Positions 34,974-43,683 of a stretch of 64,000 nt of DNA are shown here, piece after piece (within the stretch, counting starts at the first letter, position 1; each line of letters starts with the position of its first letter). Location of the stretch: contig NZ_CP110389.1 of NCBI RefSeq assembly GCF_026015985.1, forward strand, positions 1,116,001 through 1,180,000. The letters run 5' to 3'. The DNA comes from Rhodopseudomonas sp. P2A-2r (GTDB lineage: Bacteria > Pseudomonadota > Alphaproteobacteria > Rhizobiales > Xanthobacteraceae). The position numbers and the translations under genes are program-made. The notes beneath the pieces are model-generated. The model made no database searches. It was not told the origin of the DNA and worked only from the letters and a program-made list of their open reading frames with translations.

Positions 34974-36233
34974 TCATGCCGCGGGCGCCGGAGCAAGCGC
35001 CGCGTCACCATCGTCCAGTTTCATCGCGCAGGCCGGTTTGAGCAGGGACGAAAAGCCAATCCAGAGCGCGATGGACCCGACCGCGAAGCTTCCCAGAATC
35101 AGAAATGCAACGGGGTAGCCGAGCTTTTGAGCGATCCAGCCGCCGATGGCCGGACTGAGCGAAGCACCGACGCCCTGCACGGTCATCACCGCTCCCTGAC
35201 CGACGTTGATGCGGCCGGTGCCGTTCAGGATATGCGCGACCAGCGAGGGGACGGCGACGCTCTGCAGGCCCGCGCCAATACCGTCCAGCGCCTGCACGGG
35301 AAACACGCCCCATCCCTTGATGATTGATGCGGCGACGAGGCCGCGGATCGGAAGCGCCAGAAAGGACATCAGGATCACCAGCCAGAGCCCTTCCTTCCTC
35401 GCCATGCGCATCGCCACCAGCGACGCCGGGATCATCACGGCCTGCGCCACCACGATGGTCATCGCGACGAAGCTTGCGGCATCGCCATGCTGTTCGGAGA
35501 CCACGGCCAGGCCGTAGAGTGGCAGCATGGCCCCGTTGCCGAGGTGGAACAAAGCAAGGGCCGCAGCGAGGATCAGCAGCGGCTTGCATTCGAGCAATAC
35601 CGTCCAGGCGCCGACCTTTTGCTCGTCACTTGCATCGGTCATGCCGCGGGCGGCACGGTCATCGATGGCGTCCCTGGGGATCATCAGGACCGAGGTGATC
35701 GACAGCACGCCAAACACCGCGGCGAGAATGAAGACAGCAACGAAGGCAAACTTCCATCCCAGGAATCCCGACAGGGCCGCGCCGACGACGTTGCCTGCGT
35801 GATTGAAAGCCTGATTGCGACCGTTCTGCCAGTTGAAGCCCGCCTGGTGCACCATGCCGAGCGTGATGCCGGTGACCGCCGGCCCGATGGCCGCACCGGC
35901 GATCACTGTTGCCACCTGTGAGGCGGCGACAACCCAGAAACTCTGCGAATAGAGAATGATCGCCGAGGCCACCACCGTGAATATCCCGGGAATGATGACA
36001 TACGCGCGCTTGCGCTTGGTCTGGTCGATCAGCGCACCCGCGGGTGTTGTCATGATCATCCCGGCGACGCCACCGATGGTCATCACCGTGCCGATCAGAC
36101 CGCTTTCCCATCCGTGCGCGAGCAGAAACATACCGAGAAAAGGACCGATACCGGCCTGCATATCCGCCATGAAAAAATTCAGCGACTGCAAGGGCCAGAT
36201 GCCCCGGCAGGGGCTATTTGCTGGTTGGGTCAT
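34974..36233 (-). CDS. MFS transporter
   Basis: A 419-residue protein with twelve predicted helices. The start LNFFMADMQAGIGPFLGMFL and the loop GLIGTVMTIGGVAGMIMTTP match drug/metabolite efflux MFS proteins of the kind often regulated by a neighbouring TetR gene. The loop after TM2-3 carries DQTKRKRAYVI in the place of the usual MFS A-motif. The TetR gene diverges from it 410 bp away. Substrate unknown. Confidence 0.85.
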   Translation of the reverse strand: MTQPANSPCRGIWPLQSLNFFMADMQAGIGPFLGMFLLAHGWESGLIGTVMTIGGVAGMIMTTPAGALIDQTKRKRAYVIIPGIFTVVASAIILYSQSFWVVAASQVATVIAGAAIGPAVTGITLGMVHQAGFNWQNGRNQAFNHAGNVVGAALSGFLGWKFAFVAVFILAAVFGVLSITSVLMIPRDAIDDRAARGMTDASDEQKVGAWTVLLECKPLLILAAALALFHLGNGAMLPLYGLAVVSEQHGDAASFVAMTIVVAQAVMIPASLVAMRMARKEGLWLVILMSFLALPIRGLVAASIIKGWGVFPVQALDGIGAGLQSVAVPSLVAHILNGTGRINVGQGAVMTVQGVGASLSPAIGGWIAQKLGYPVAFLILGSFAVGSIALWIGFSSLLKPACAMKLDDGDAALAPAPAA

Positions 36234-36643
36234 GGTGCTCCGATCGTTTCAACTCGGGGCTGCAGGGGAGGGCCGGCTTCAGAATTTCGAGCGACCGGTT
36301 CCGCACGAAAACGCTCGCCTGCAAGCCGTCAACGCAATGCGCCGGTTCGATCGGAAAGCATTCCGTTCGCGGTCAATCGGCAGCGTGGTCAACGCCGCCG
36401 TTGAAGCGTCAATGTGACAGCTATCCGTCGCGGCTTAACTCAACCTGAACAGGGCGGAGAGACCGGCTGCGTCGTCCGGCGTCCGCGACGGACATCCCGC
36501 CGATAGTCAGGCGGCCCGCACATCGACGGCGTGGAAATTGCCTTCGTCAGATGTAAACAATACAGTACCCATCGCGGGGCGGGCCTGGCGTCGTCCGACG
36601 CTGGAATTCAAACGCCCTACAGCCGCGTTGCTTGAAGGACCTG
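36234..36643. other. Long divergent intergenic region (410 bp), no gene seen
   Basis: Between the MFS and TetR genes. Short frames here lack sensible starts or composition. The most gene-proximal promoter-like feature is ATGTAAACAATACAGTACC at 36549-36567, about 75 bp before the TetR start, which shares GTACC with the palindrome at 37547-37560. No hairpin or repeat stands out. Confidence 0.5.
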
Positions 36644-37315
36644 ATGCGTCGACAGATCGCGAAAACACTTGCTCCGGCGCGCAAAAGTCATGGCGGGCGC
36701 CCGTCCCAGGAAGTGTCGGCCCGGCTGACCGAAGACATTGTCGATCGGGCAACGGCCCTGTTCCTGCGCGTCGGCTTCGAGGCCGTCAGTATCGACACAA
36801 TCGCGGCCGAGGCTGCCATCTCAAAACGCACCTTTTATTCGCGTTTCAGCGGCAAGGCCGATTTGTTCACCGCGGTCGTCGTGCGGTACGCTGAAAAGCA
36901 CATGGTCAAGCTGGACGCCATCCCGGCGCACCCCGGGCCGCTGAAGCGCCAACTCGAGAATTTCGCAAAGACGCTTATCCAGATCGCCTGTCAGCCTGAA
37001 GCCATAGCGCTCGACCGCGTGGTGACGGCCGAAGTCGGGCGGTTTCCGGAGCTAGGCAGGATTCTCTACGATTTCGCCGGCGCGCGCGCACTCGGGCTGG
37101 TGGAGAAGATTCTCGATCAGGCCCAAGCGAACGGCGAGATCTCCATCAGCGACCGCAAGCATGCCGCTGAATATTTTTTCCATGCGGTCATCGTAGGACC
37201 AATGCGCCTGGTGACGCTCGGAGTCGAGAAACCCGAACTGACGTCCAGCCATCTGAAGAGATTGCGTCTTTCGATCGATCTGTTCCTCGATGGCGTGCGT
37301 CCGCGTAACGGATAG
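36644..37315 (+). CDS. TetR/AcrR-family transcriptional regulator
   Basis: A 223-residue repressor. The N-terminal DNA-binding domain (about 30-75) reads ATALFLRVGFEAVSIDTIAA then AAISKRTFYSRFSGKADLF. The C-terminal ligand domain (LDRVVTAEVGRFPELGRILY) is of the TetR_C type seen in AefR-like efflux regulators. It faces the MFS transporter gene and precedes a PepSY/patatin pair with a palindrome upstream of that pair. A TTG at 36632 would add four residues; I use the ATG. Confidence 0.88.
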   Translation: MRRQIAKTLAPARKSHGGRPSQEVSARLTEDIVDRATALFLRVGFEAVSIDTIAAEAAISKRTFYSRFSGKADLFTAVVVRYAEKHMVKLDAIPAHPGPLKRQLENFAKTLIQIACQPEAIALDRVVTAEVGRFPELGRILYDFAGARALGLVEKILDQAQANGEISISDRKHAAEYFFHAVIVGPMRLVTLGVEKPELTSSHLKRLRLSIDLFLDGVRPRNG

Positions 37316-37546
37316 CGCTTTCCTTTCCGGCAGTGGCGCCGCAGGTCACCACAGTGGCGCTCGCGGATCGGTCGGGATCCGACCGTAACCTTCAAACGCG
37401 GAATTGCCGGCGCTGATCATGGCGCCGCAGCGGGTCCCGGTGTCGGGACCCATTCTCCCGCCCTCAGGCCCGTTTCCGGTGCGTCTCCGGCCACGCTGCA
37501 CTCCGGCCCAAGAATGGGCTGGCGCTCGCCATCAAAGTACGATACG

Positions 37547-37560
37547 AAACGGTACCGTTT
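37547..37560. promoter_or_regulatory. 14-bp perfect palindrome, candidate TetR operator
   Basis: AAACGGTACCGTTT is a perfect palindrome 37 bp before the PepSY-protein start, within a region that holds no gene (37316-37597). Context GATACGAAACGGTACCGTTT resembles AcrR-type operators. The TetR gene ends 231 bp upstream, so it may bind here. Confidence 0.6.
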
Positions 37561-37597
37561 TCTGGCGGCCGGTTTGGCCGGTGCGGAGGGGTGAGGC

Positions 37598-38209
37598 ATG
37601 TCTGTGTGGAAACTCCTGAGACCGATCATGCTTCAGGTGCTGCTTTTGGCAACCATGCCAGAGGCGCATGCGGCCCACGAACCCATCGCGGCCATCGGCA
37701 GTTCGCCGACCACGTCGCGGGAGGACGAACTCGTCTGGTTCGCGCGCAGCGTGGATGCGGTCCCGGAGCTGACCAAGAAGGTCGAGACGCAGTTTGCGGA
37801 TGGAAAGATCCTGGACGTCAGTTTCGACGGTCAGGGCGCCGTGCCGATCTTCAATATGAAAGGCAGCCGTCGGGGCCAGATCTGGAACATCGTGGTCGAT
37901 GCGTCGAAGCGCGAGATCATTCGCGTCGATCCGCTGATGCCGAGATCGGATCTTGGCGCCGAAGATCAGCGCAAGGTCGCTGACTTCGAGCAGTCAAATA
38001 TAGTTCTTTCCGAGACGATGGAAATTGCCGAGCAGTACGGCGTGGGCAAGGCCGTCAGTGCCGGGCTGGAATATGCCCAGGGCAGGCTGGTCTTCCTTGT
38101 GGTGATCGTGTCGGACGGCGCACTGAAGGAAGTCTCAGTCGATCCAGGCAGGGTTGTGAAGGGGCGTCGGCGCTCGTCAGCGCGTTCGTTCGAGGGACGA
38201 CTTCAGTGA
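37598..38209 (+). CDS. Exported PepSY-like hypothetical protein
   Basis: A 203-residue secreted protein. The signal peptide ends near PEAHAA (about residue 26). The middle contains an alpha-beta unit with GKILDVSFDGQGAVPIFNM and IWNIVVDASKREIIRVDPL, the spacing and sequence of a PepSY domain, and a second weaker unit near VGKAVSAGLEYAQGRLVFLV. PepSY proteins often modulate other envelope enzymes. It is translationally coupled (GTGA) to the downstream patatin-like lipoprotein, which may be its partner. Confidence 0.65.
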   Translation: MSVWKLLRPIMLQVLLLATMPEAHAAHEPIAAIGSSPTTSREDELVWFARSVDAVPELTKKVETQFADGKILDVSFDGQGAVPIFNMKGSRRGQIWNIVVDASKREIIRVDPLMPRSDLGAEDQRKVADFEQSNIVLSETMEIAEQYGVGKAVSAGLEYAQGRLVFLVVIVSDGALKEVSVDPGRVVKGRRRSSARSFEGRLQ

Positions 38210-39507
38210 AGATCCCGCTCACGCCGGTGTTGTCTCTCGCCGCAAACAAGGCTGCGCATGCCACCGCGGAAGGTGGTGAAGAAGTCCAGGGAAAGAAATT
38301 GCAGCCCGTCGCATTGCGTTTCACCCTTTCGCTCGCGGTCCTCGTGGCCGTAAGTCTCATGGTCACCGGCTGCGCGTCATTGCCGCGAACGTCCTATGCG
38401 GCCGGGGATGCAGCGCAGGCGCGCGTCCTCGATCTGGCCGACCTGCGCCGCTACGCGGACGAGCCGGCCTGGAGATTTCAAAGCCTGCGTAGTCAGGCGG
38501 CTCCGCGCGGACCGCTGACCTATCTCGCGCTGTCGGGAGGCGGCGCCGATGGCGCTTACGGCGCCGGTGTTCTGTCCGGGTGGTCGGAGACGGGCACGCG
38601 CCCGTCTTTTTCACTCGTCTCCGGCGTCAGCACCGGTGCACTGATCGCGCCATTCGCATTTCTCGGACCGAGATACGACCAGACATTGCGCGAGGTCTAT
38701 ACCAGCGGCGTTGCCGAGACCTTGCTCGAATCGCCCAATCCGTTCAACGCAATTTTTGGCTCGGGGCTGTTCGGTAACAAGAATCTGCGCGGTCTGGTCG
38801 CCAGGTACATCGATGCGAAGTTCGTTGCCGAGGTTGCCGCCGAACACGCCAAAGGCCGGCGGCTCCTGATCGTGACGACAAACATCGACTCGCAGCGTAC
38901 TGCGATCTGGGACATGGGACGGATCGCCTCGTTGCGGACGACAGAATCATTGAACCTGTTCCGCGACGTCGTCACCGCCTCAGCAAGTCTGCCGGTAGTG
39001 TTCCCGCCGATACTCATCAACGCAGAGGCCAATGGCCGGCAATTCCAGGAAATGCACATCGATGGCGGCGTCACGGCGCCTGTTCTGACCCTGCCGGAAG
39101 CCTACCTGCTGCGCAACGCGTCCATGGTGAAGGGCGAACGCCTGCAGCTCTACATTCTGATCAACAACAAGGTCGATCAGGAATTCCAGCTGACCGACAA
39201 CAAGACCGTGGACATTGCCGGACGGTCGTCTTCGACTATGGTCAAGGGACTGACGCGATCGACCATTGCCAGCACTTATGAGTTCGCCCGTCGCAGCAAG
39301 TTAGGCTTCAACCTGAGCTACATCGGCGGTGAACGGCCGACGTCGCCTCCCGGTTTTGAGACCGCCTATATGCGCGATCTGTTCCAGTACGGCTATGACA
39401 AGGCGCGCAGCAATCATGCGTGGTCGCACGCGCCGCCCGCCGACGGTCTCGATGCGACACCGGCTTCCGAAACCGTCGCCGCGTTGCCGACGAGCGCCAG
39501 GAATTGA
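38206..39507 (+). CDS. Patatin-like phospholipase lipoprotein
   Basis: A protein of up to 433 residues. A hydrophobic leader with lipobox LMVTGC (C56) indicates a lipoprotein. The patatin domain has the oxyanion loop GGGADG (111-116), the nucleophile elbow GVSTG (Ser142) and the catalytic DGG (Asp286). It would hydrolyse acyl esters of membrane lipids. The GTG start at 38206 overlaps the preceding stop, but places 30 polar residues ahead of the leader; a later start (for example near LQPVALRF) is possible. Confidence 0.88.
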   Translation: MKIPLTPVLSLAANKAAHATAEGGEEVQGKKLQPVALRFTLSLAVLVAVSLMVTGCASLPRTSYAAGDAAQARVLDLADLRRYADEPAWRFQSLRSQAAPRGPLTYLALSGGGADGAYGAGVLSGWSETGTRPSFSLVSGVSTGALIAPFAFLGPRYDQTLREVYTSGVAETLLESPNPFNAIFGSGLFGNKNLRGLVARYIDAKFVAEVAAEHAKGRRLLIVTTNIDSQRTAIWDMGRIASLRTTESLNLFRDVVTASASLPVVFPPILINAEANGRQFQEMHIDGGVTAPVLTLPEAYLLRNASMVKGERLQLYILINNKVDQEFQLTDNKTVDIAGRSSSTMVKGLTRSTIASTYEFARRSKLGFNLSYIGGERPTSPPGFETAYMRDLFQYGYDKARSNHAWSHAPPADGLDATPASETVAALPTSARN

Positions 39508-39638
39508 GCCGCGGGCGCGGCCCCTTGGCACCCAACGTCTGGCTGGCCATGTCGTTGTTCGAGATGGCGGGTGCCGCCGTTTCCCCTCATGAGCGAGGGG
39601 AGGACGGCTGCGGCGGCACGATGCCGATCACGGCTCAA

Positions 39639-40187
39639 TCAGCGCGTCTCCACTGACCGCTGCAACGCCCATTCCCTTCGCAAGATCGCATACTGCAACG
39701 TATTCTCGAAGATCGGATTCCCGTTAGTGTCAGTCTCGAATGACACTAACTCCATGAAGAGCCCTTCCTTCCGCATCCCCAATCTCTCACACAGGCGCTG
39801 CGACGCGACATTGTGGTCCTCTGCGTAGGCATAGAGGCGACGCGCATTCTGAACCGTAAACAGATAGGCAAAAAGGGCTCGCGCGGCTTCGGCTGCATAC
39901 CCTCGTCCACCGAATTCCGCATTGAAGTTCCATCCGACCGAGAAGGTGTCTTCTTCGGGCATGGCGAACACGTCGCCGATCAGCTTTCCTGAATCTCTCA
40001 GGCACACGGCGATGTACTCGTCGTTTCGGCTTCGGTTCTCCGCCTCTACCTCTGCCGCCGCGATATCCTCGAGCTTCAGGGAAAGAAAACAACTCGCTGT
40101 CGGTGCGTGCAGGTAGGCGTAGAGATCGGCGGCATCTGCCTTCCGAAAATTCCTCAGCACAAGTCGGTCGGTCTCAATCGCGTCCAT
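39639..40187 (-). CDS. GNAT-family N-acetyltransferase (RimJ/RimL-like)
   Basis: A 182-residue acetyltransferase. N-terminal IETDRLVLRNFRKADAADLY and the acetyl-CoA loop FGGRGYAAEAARALFAYLF are typical of the RimJ/RimL branch. The later NVASQRLCERLGMRKEGLF is also diagnostic. Substrate unknown; proteins or small amines are typical. The start is the ATG in front of MDAIETD; the frame extends upstream with no ribosome site. Confidence 0.9.
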   Translation of the reverse strand: MDAIETDRLVLRNFRKADAADLYAYLHAPTASCFLSLKLEDIAAAEVEAENRSRNDEYIAVCLRDSGKLIGDVFAMPEEDTFSVGWNFNAEFGGRGYAAEAARALFAYLFTVQNARRLYAYAEDHNVASQRLCERLGMRKEGLFMELVSFETDTNGNPIFENTLQYAILRREWALQRSVETR

Positions 40188-40287
40188 GTAACCTCTCTGG
40201 TGATCCGCGATCCTGCCCGAACAGGCGATAGACGCCTGCGCTTCGTCCGTCAGCAACATTCAGTTCGAGGCTGCTCGCGCGTTTCCT

Positions 40288-40350
40288 AGTAGAGATAATC
40301 GAGCCAACTGTCGTGCAGATAATTCGGTGGATACATCCGGCCGTTGCGGT
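40288..40350 (-). pseudogene. C-terminal remnant of an HNH endonuclease gene
   Basis: 63 bp, 58 identical to 41500-41562 in the HNH gene. On the minus strand it reads RNGRMYPPNYLHDSWLDYLY and then stops. Four of the five differences are synonymous, so it diverged mostly under selection before losing the rest of the gene. It marks the left side of the segment holding the hydrolase gene. The rest of the 283-bp stretch 40188-40470 shows no gene. Confidence 0.75.
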
Positions 40351-40470
40351 CGTCTCGCTCATGGTGCTGCCCGGGCCGATAGGCTGATGATGTCTGGTCT
40401 GTGGAGCATTTTCGACACAATTATATCGTTGTTCTTCCGATAGTTCGATGCGCCGGATCGAGGGGCTGCT

Positions 40471-41456
40471 TTGGTACTCAAAAGGTATTTGGCCTACGCC
40501 ACTATCTTGTGTTGTTTGGGCGTTCCCGCGCGGGGGGCAGGCATTCAGCTTCTTGATTCCGGTCCAGACTTGGCCGGCGCCATCTGGTATCCATGCGCCG
40601 GAGCGCCGCAACCCGTGCCGCTTGGTAGCCTCACGATGCAGTTTATCGATTCGCTCCAGGGCGTGAAGGACTGTCCTATCACCGGCACAAAGCTGCCGCT
40701 GGTCATCATTTCGCACGGTCGCGGCGGCTGGTTCGGCGGCCATAACGACGTCGCGGAGGCCTTGGCCGACGCCGGCTTTGTAGTGGCCGCCATCAACCAT
40801 CCCGGCGACAACGGCAACGATCGCTCGCAGAGCGACAGCCTGTCGGTGATGGCGTCGCGTCCGGCGGACATTATTCGCTTGCTCGACTTCATGGTGAACA
40901 ACTGGAAAGACAAGGCGGCGCTCGATCCCAACCGGATCGGTTTCTTCGGTTTTTCCAAGGGGGCTACACAGGGCTGGTGCTCGGCGGCGCCACGCTCGAT
41001 TTCCAGAGGTTTGCAACCTACTGTACCAACGACACGCAATTTTGCGCGCAGGTCCGCAGCGGCGACGTTCCACGTGACCTGCCTCGCGACAGTCGGATCA
41101 AGGCAGCCGTGCTCGCCGACCCCGCAATGAGCGTGGTCTTCACATCGCAGACACTGGCCGGCATCGGCATCCCGCTGCAGGTCTGGCGATCAGAGTTGGG
41201 AGACAAGAGCGTGGGCATCGATCCGGAAGGCGTGGCCCGCGTCGCCCGCGGCCTGCCCGGCAAGCCGGACATTCACGCCGTGCCGGCTGGGCATTTTGCA
41301 TTTTTGCCACCTTGCTCGCCGCAGTTCGCGGCCAAGCTGCCACGCTATTGCACTGATCCGGCGGGCTTCGACAGGATCGCCTTCCATCGCGACTTCGACG
41401 CCGGCATTGTCGACTTCTTTCGCCAGCATCTTGCGCGGGACGGCGGGCCCCGCTGA
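40471..41456 (+). pseudogene. Alpha/beta hydrolase (PAF-acetylhydrolase-like), interrupted by a one-base frameshift
   Basis: A secreted serine hydrolase. The leader (LAYATILCCLGVPARGAG) is followed by VIISHGRGGWFGGHNDVAEA, NRIGFFGFSKG with the nucleophile Ser in G-x-S-x-G, and GHFAFLPPC near the catalytic His. The frame breaks at the G-run 40959-40963. One extra G gives GFSKGGYTGLVLGGATLDFQ and a protein of about 328 residues. The first frame as read ends at 41130; the second starts around 40977. The start is TTG at 40471, preceded by no clear ribosome site. Flanking 92%-identical 63-bp repeats (40288-40350 and 41500-41562) suggest the segment was inserted or rearranged. Confidence 0.8.
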
Positions 41457-41476
41457 GGGAAACGCCACAGCGCCCC

Positions 41477-42034
41477 TTACGGCTCCAGTTCCGTATCCCA
41501 GTAGAGATAGTCGAGCCAGCTGTCGTGCAGATAGTTCGGCGGAAACATCCGGCCGTTGCGGTGCAGCTGGTGCACTGTGGGCGCAAAGGCCGTCTGCCGC
41601 GGGAACATGCGGGCCTGCTGGGTGGTCATGTTGCCCTTGCGCAGATTGCATGGCGAGCAGGCGGCGACGACGTTTTCCCAGGTGGTCTGGCCGCCCTTGG
41701 AGCGCGGGATGATGTGGTCGAAGGTGAGGTCGTCGTGCGAGCCGCAGTACTGGCACGAGAACCGGTCGCGCAGGAACACGTTGAACCGGGTGAAGGCCGG
41801 GTGCGTCGACGGCTTCACGAAAGACTTCAGTGATACCACGCTGGGCAGCTGCATCTCGAACGACGGGCTGTGCACCGAATGATCGTAGTGCTCAACGATA
41901 TTCACGCGGTCGAGAAACACCGCCTTGATGGCATCCTGCCACGACCACAGTGACAGTGGGTAATAACTGAGCGGCCGGAAGTCCGCGTTGAGGACCAGTA
42001 CCGGCCAACCGCCCTGCGAGACATGTGCGTTCAA
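41477..42034 (-). CDS. HNH endonuclease
   Basis: A 185-residue HNH nuclease. N-terminal WPVLVLNADFRPLSYYPLSL and the metal-finger HNH core FSCQYCGSHDDLTFDHIIPR, KGGQTTWENVVAACSPCNLR with paired CxxC motifs are complete. This single-copy type is well conserved in Rhizobiales, probably for DNA processing or repair rather than mobility. I use TTG at 42034 (NAHVSQGGWP), the start usually seen in this family; the frame runs up to 42082. Confidence 0.9.
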   Translation of the reverse strand: MNAHVSQGGWPVLVLNADFRPLSYYPLSLWSWQDAIKAVFLDRVNIVEHYDHSVHSPSFEMQLPSVVSLKSFVKPSTHPAFTRFNVFLRDRFSCQYCGSHDDLTFDHIIPRSKGGQTTWENVVAACSPCNLRKGNMTTQQARMFPRQTAFAPTVHQLHRNGRMFPPNYLHDSWLDYLYWDTELEP

Positions 42035-42166
42035 GTAACGCTCCTGACCCCCACATTGGGCTGCGACGCAGCCCACCTCCACATACTACAGGCAGCGTGA
42101 CGCCATTGTGAAGGGTGTTGGCTGGTCTATCCCGCAGGGGCGGGCCGCCGTCAGGCTGTCAGGCCG

Positions 42167-42893
42167 TCAGGCCGTCGGCACCGTGCCGCCATCGATGACA
42201 TATTCGGTTCCGGTGATGGCGGAGGCCCGATCCGAGGCCAGGAAGGCCACGAGGTCGGCCACCTCGGCCGGCTTCGCCGGTCGTCCGAGCGGGATTCCGC
42301 CCAATGAAGCCATCAGCTTGCCTTGCGCTGCCTCGTAATCGGTGCCGTCGCTGGCGGCGATCTTGGTCACCAGTCGGATGGCCGCCTCGGCTTCGACCCA
42401 GCCCGGCGCCACCCGGACGACGCAGAATCCCTTTCGGGCCGACTTCCTTGGACAGCGCCTTGCTGTAGGTCGACAGCGCCGCCTTCGCCGCGGCATAGGC
42501 GGTGGTCGCGTCATGCAGCGGCAGTTCCCGCTGGATCGAGGTGATGTGAATGATGACGCCGCTGCCGCGCGCCAGCATGGCAGGCAGCAAGGCGCGGTCG
42601 AGCCGTACCGCCGGAAGCAGGTTGAGATCGAGGGCGCGTTGCCACTGCGCATCGTCAAGCATGGCAAAGCCACCGGCGGGCGCCGAGGAGCCGCCGACGA
42701 CGTGAACGACGATATCGACACCGCCGAGCTGCGCGTGCACGGCATCGGCTACCACGGCGCAGCCCGCCGCCGTCGTGATGTCGGCGGCGACGAACAGGAT
42801 ACCGTCCTCACGCAACTGCGCCGCCACGGCCGCGCCGATGCCCATGGTGCCGCCGGTGACCAGCGCGCGCAGTCCCTCCAGTCCGCCGCTCAC
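42167..42893 (-). pseudogene. SDR-family oxidoreductase with frameshift
   Basis: A short-chain dehydrogenase of about 242 residues when repaired. Cofactor motif [18 protein letters not shown], then HVVGGSSAP, the catalytic Ser (ITSIQREL) and YAAAK with Tyr and Lys. The break lies near 42421-42432: the frame reads GPKGIL then nonsense, and the other frame continues [17 protein letters not shown] to the normal end [15 protein letters not shown]. Removing one base (T in ATTCTGCG) gives the standard [16 protein letters not shown]. Unlike the other breaks here, this needs a deletion. GTG start overlaps the NTF2-like stop (GTGA). Confidence 0.75.
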
Positions 42894-43219
42894 AACCCGA
42901 TCTCCAGTCCGATAATTTTGTCGTCAGCGAGCTGAAAGGCAAAATCGACATCGATGGGGCTGCCGGGGAATTGGCCGGCGAGGCGCATGGTGACGATGGT
43001 CCTGCCATCGGCCTCTTTTGCGGAAACCGGTTCGATCCGATGCTGGTACTTCGCCCGCGCCTCTGTGTTCCATTGTTCGATCGCGGCGCGGCCGCGATAG
43101 GTGTGACCTTCGTCGCGCACGATAGCGTCCTCGACAAAGCATTGGCCGAAGCGACGGGCGTCGCCGGTATTGTCCGCGGTGATGTAGTCGGCGATAGAGG
43201 GTGCAAGCGTGATCGGCAT
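42890..43219 (-). CDS. SnoaL/NTF2-like protein
   Basis: A 109-residue protein of the NTF2/SnoaL-like fold. Typical sequence features are [36 protein letters not shown] and the closing [16 protein letters not shown]. Members are small isomerases, dehydratases or ligand carriers; the active role here is not recognisable. It precedes the SDR with a four-base overlap and faces the HxlR regulator, so the pair probably forms a detoxification or redox unit induced through HxlR. The ATG at 43219 is preferred to the in-frame TTG one codon earlier. Confidence 0.85.
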   Translation of the reverse strand: MPITLAPSIADYITADNTGDARRFGQCFVEDAIVRDEGHTYRGRAAIEQWNTEARAKYQHRIEPVSAKEADGRTIVTMRLAGQFPGSPIDVDFAFQLADDKIIGLEIGL

Positions 43220-43281
43220 CAATTTCTCCTGAGTAATCCAAGGGGCGTTGTCTCATCAGCAAATGTCGCTATGCTCACCAA

Positions 43282-43683
43282 ATGACAAGTACGCACGAAA
43301 AAGTAGGGTACTTACCTGCAGGTGAGCTGCTGACCCCGGTCACCGCGGCGACTGGCGTCGAGTCGGTGCTGAAGATGCTGGAGGGGCGCTGGAAACTGGT
43401 GATCCTGTTCCAGCTGTTCGGCGGCAAGCTGCTGCGCTTCTCGAAGCTTGAACGCGCGATTCCGGCGATCTCCCAGAAGATGCTGATCCAGCAACTGCGC
43501 CAGATGGAGCAGGACGGCATTGTCCGGCGCATCGTTCATCACCAGGTGCCGCCGAAGGTGGAGTACGGCCTGACCGACTGGGGCCAGACGCTCTGTCCGG
43601 TGCTCGATGCCCTGCTGAAGTGGGCGGCGCTGAAGCCGACCGACGGCGCGGCGGCGCACGAAGCGGCCGGCAAGACCGATTAG
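43282..43683 (+). CDS. HxlR-family transcriptional regulator
   Basis: A 133-residue winged-helix regulator. GVESVLKMLEGRWKLVILFQ and LERAIPAISQKMLIQQLRQM, followed by PPKVEYGLTDWGQTL, are typical HxlR signatures. These sense reactive electrophiles or oxidants and control adjacent oxidoreductases. It diverges from the NTF2-like/SDR operon 62 bp away and is convergent with DUF2855, overlapping four bases at the ends. Confidence 0.92.
   Translation: MTSTHEKVGYLPAGELLTPVTAATGVESVLKMLEGRWKLVILFQLFGGKLLRFSKLERAIPAISQKMLIQQLRQMEQDGIVRRIVHHQVPPKVEYGLTDWGQTLCPVLDALLKWAALKPTDGAAAHEAAGKTD

Noticed and set aside
40174..41073. A 299-codon minus-strand frame opposite the hydrolase
   Set aside because: Its product has no domain, and the forward strand carries a clear alpha/beta hydrolase with conserved motifs.
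43286..43312. AAGTAC/GTACTT inverted repeat as an HxlR operator
   Set aside because: It lies inside the hxlR coding start with 15 bases between arms; not convincing as a site.
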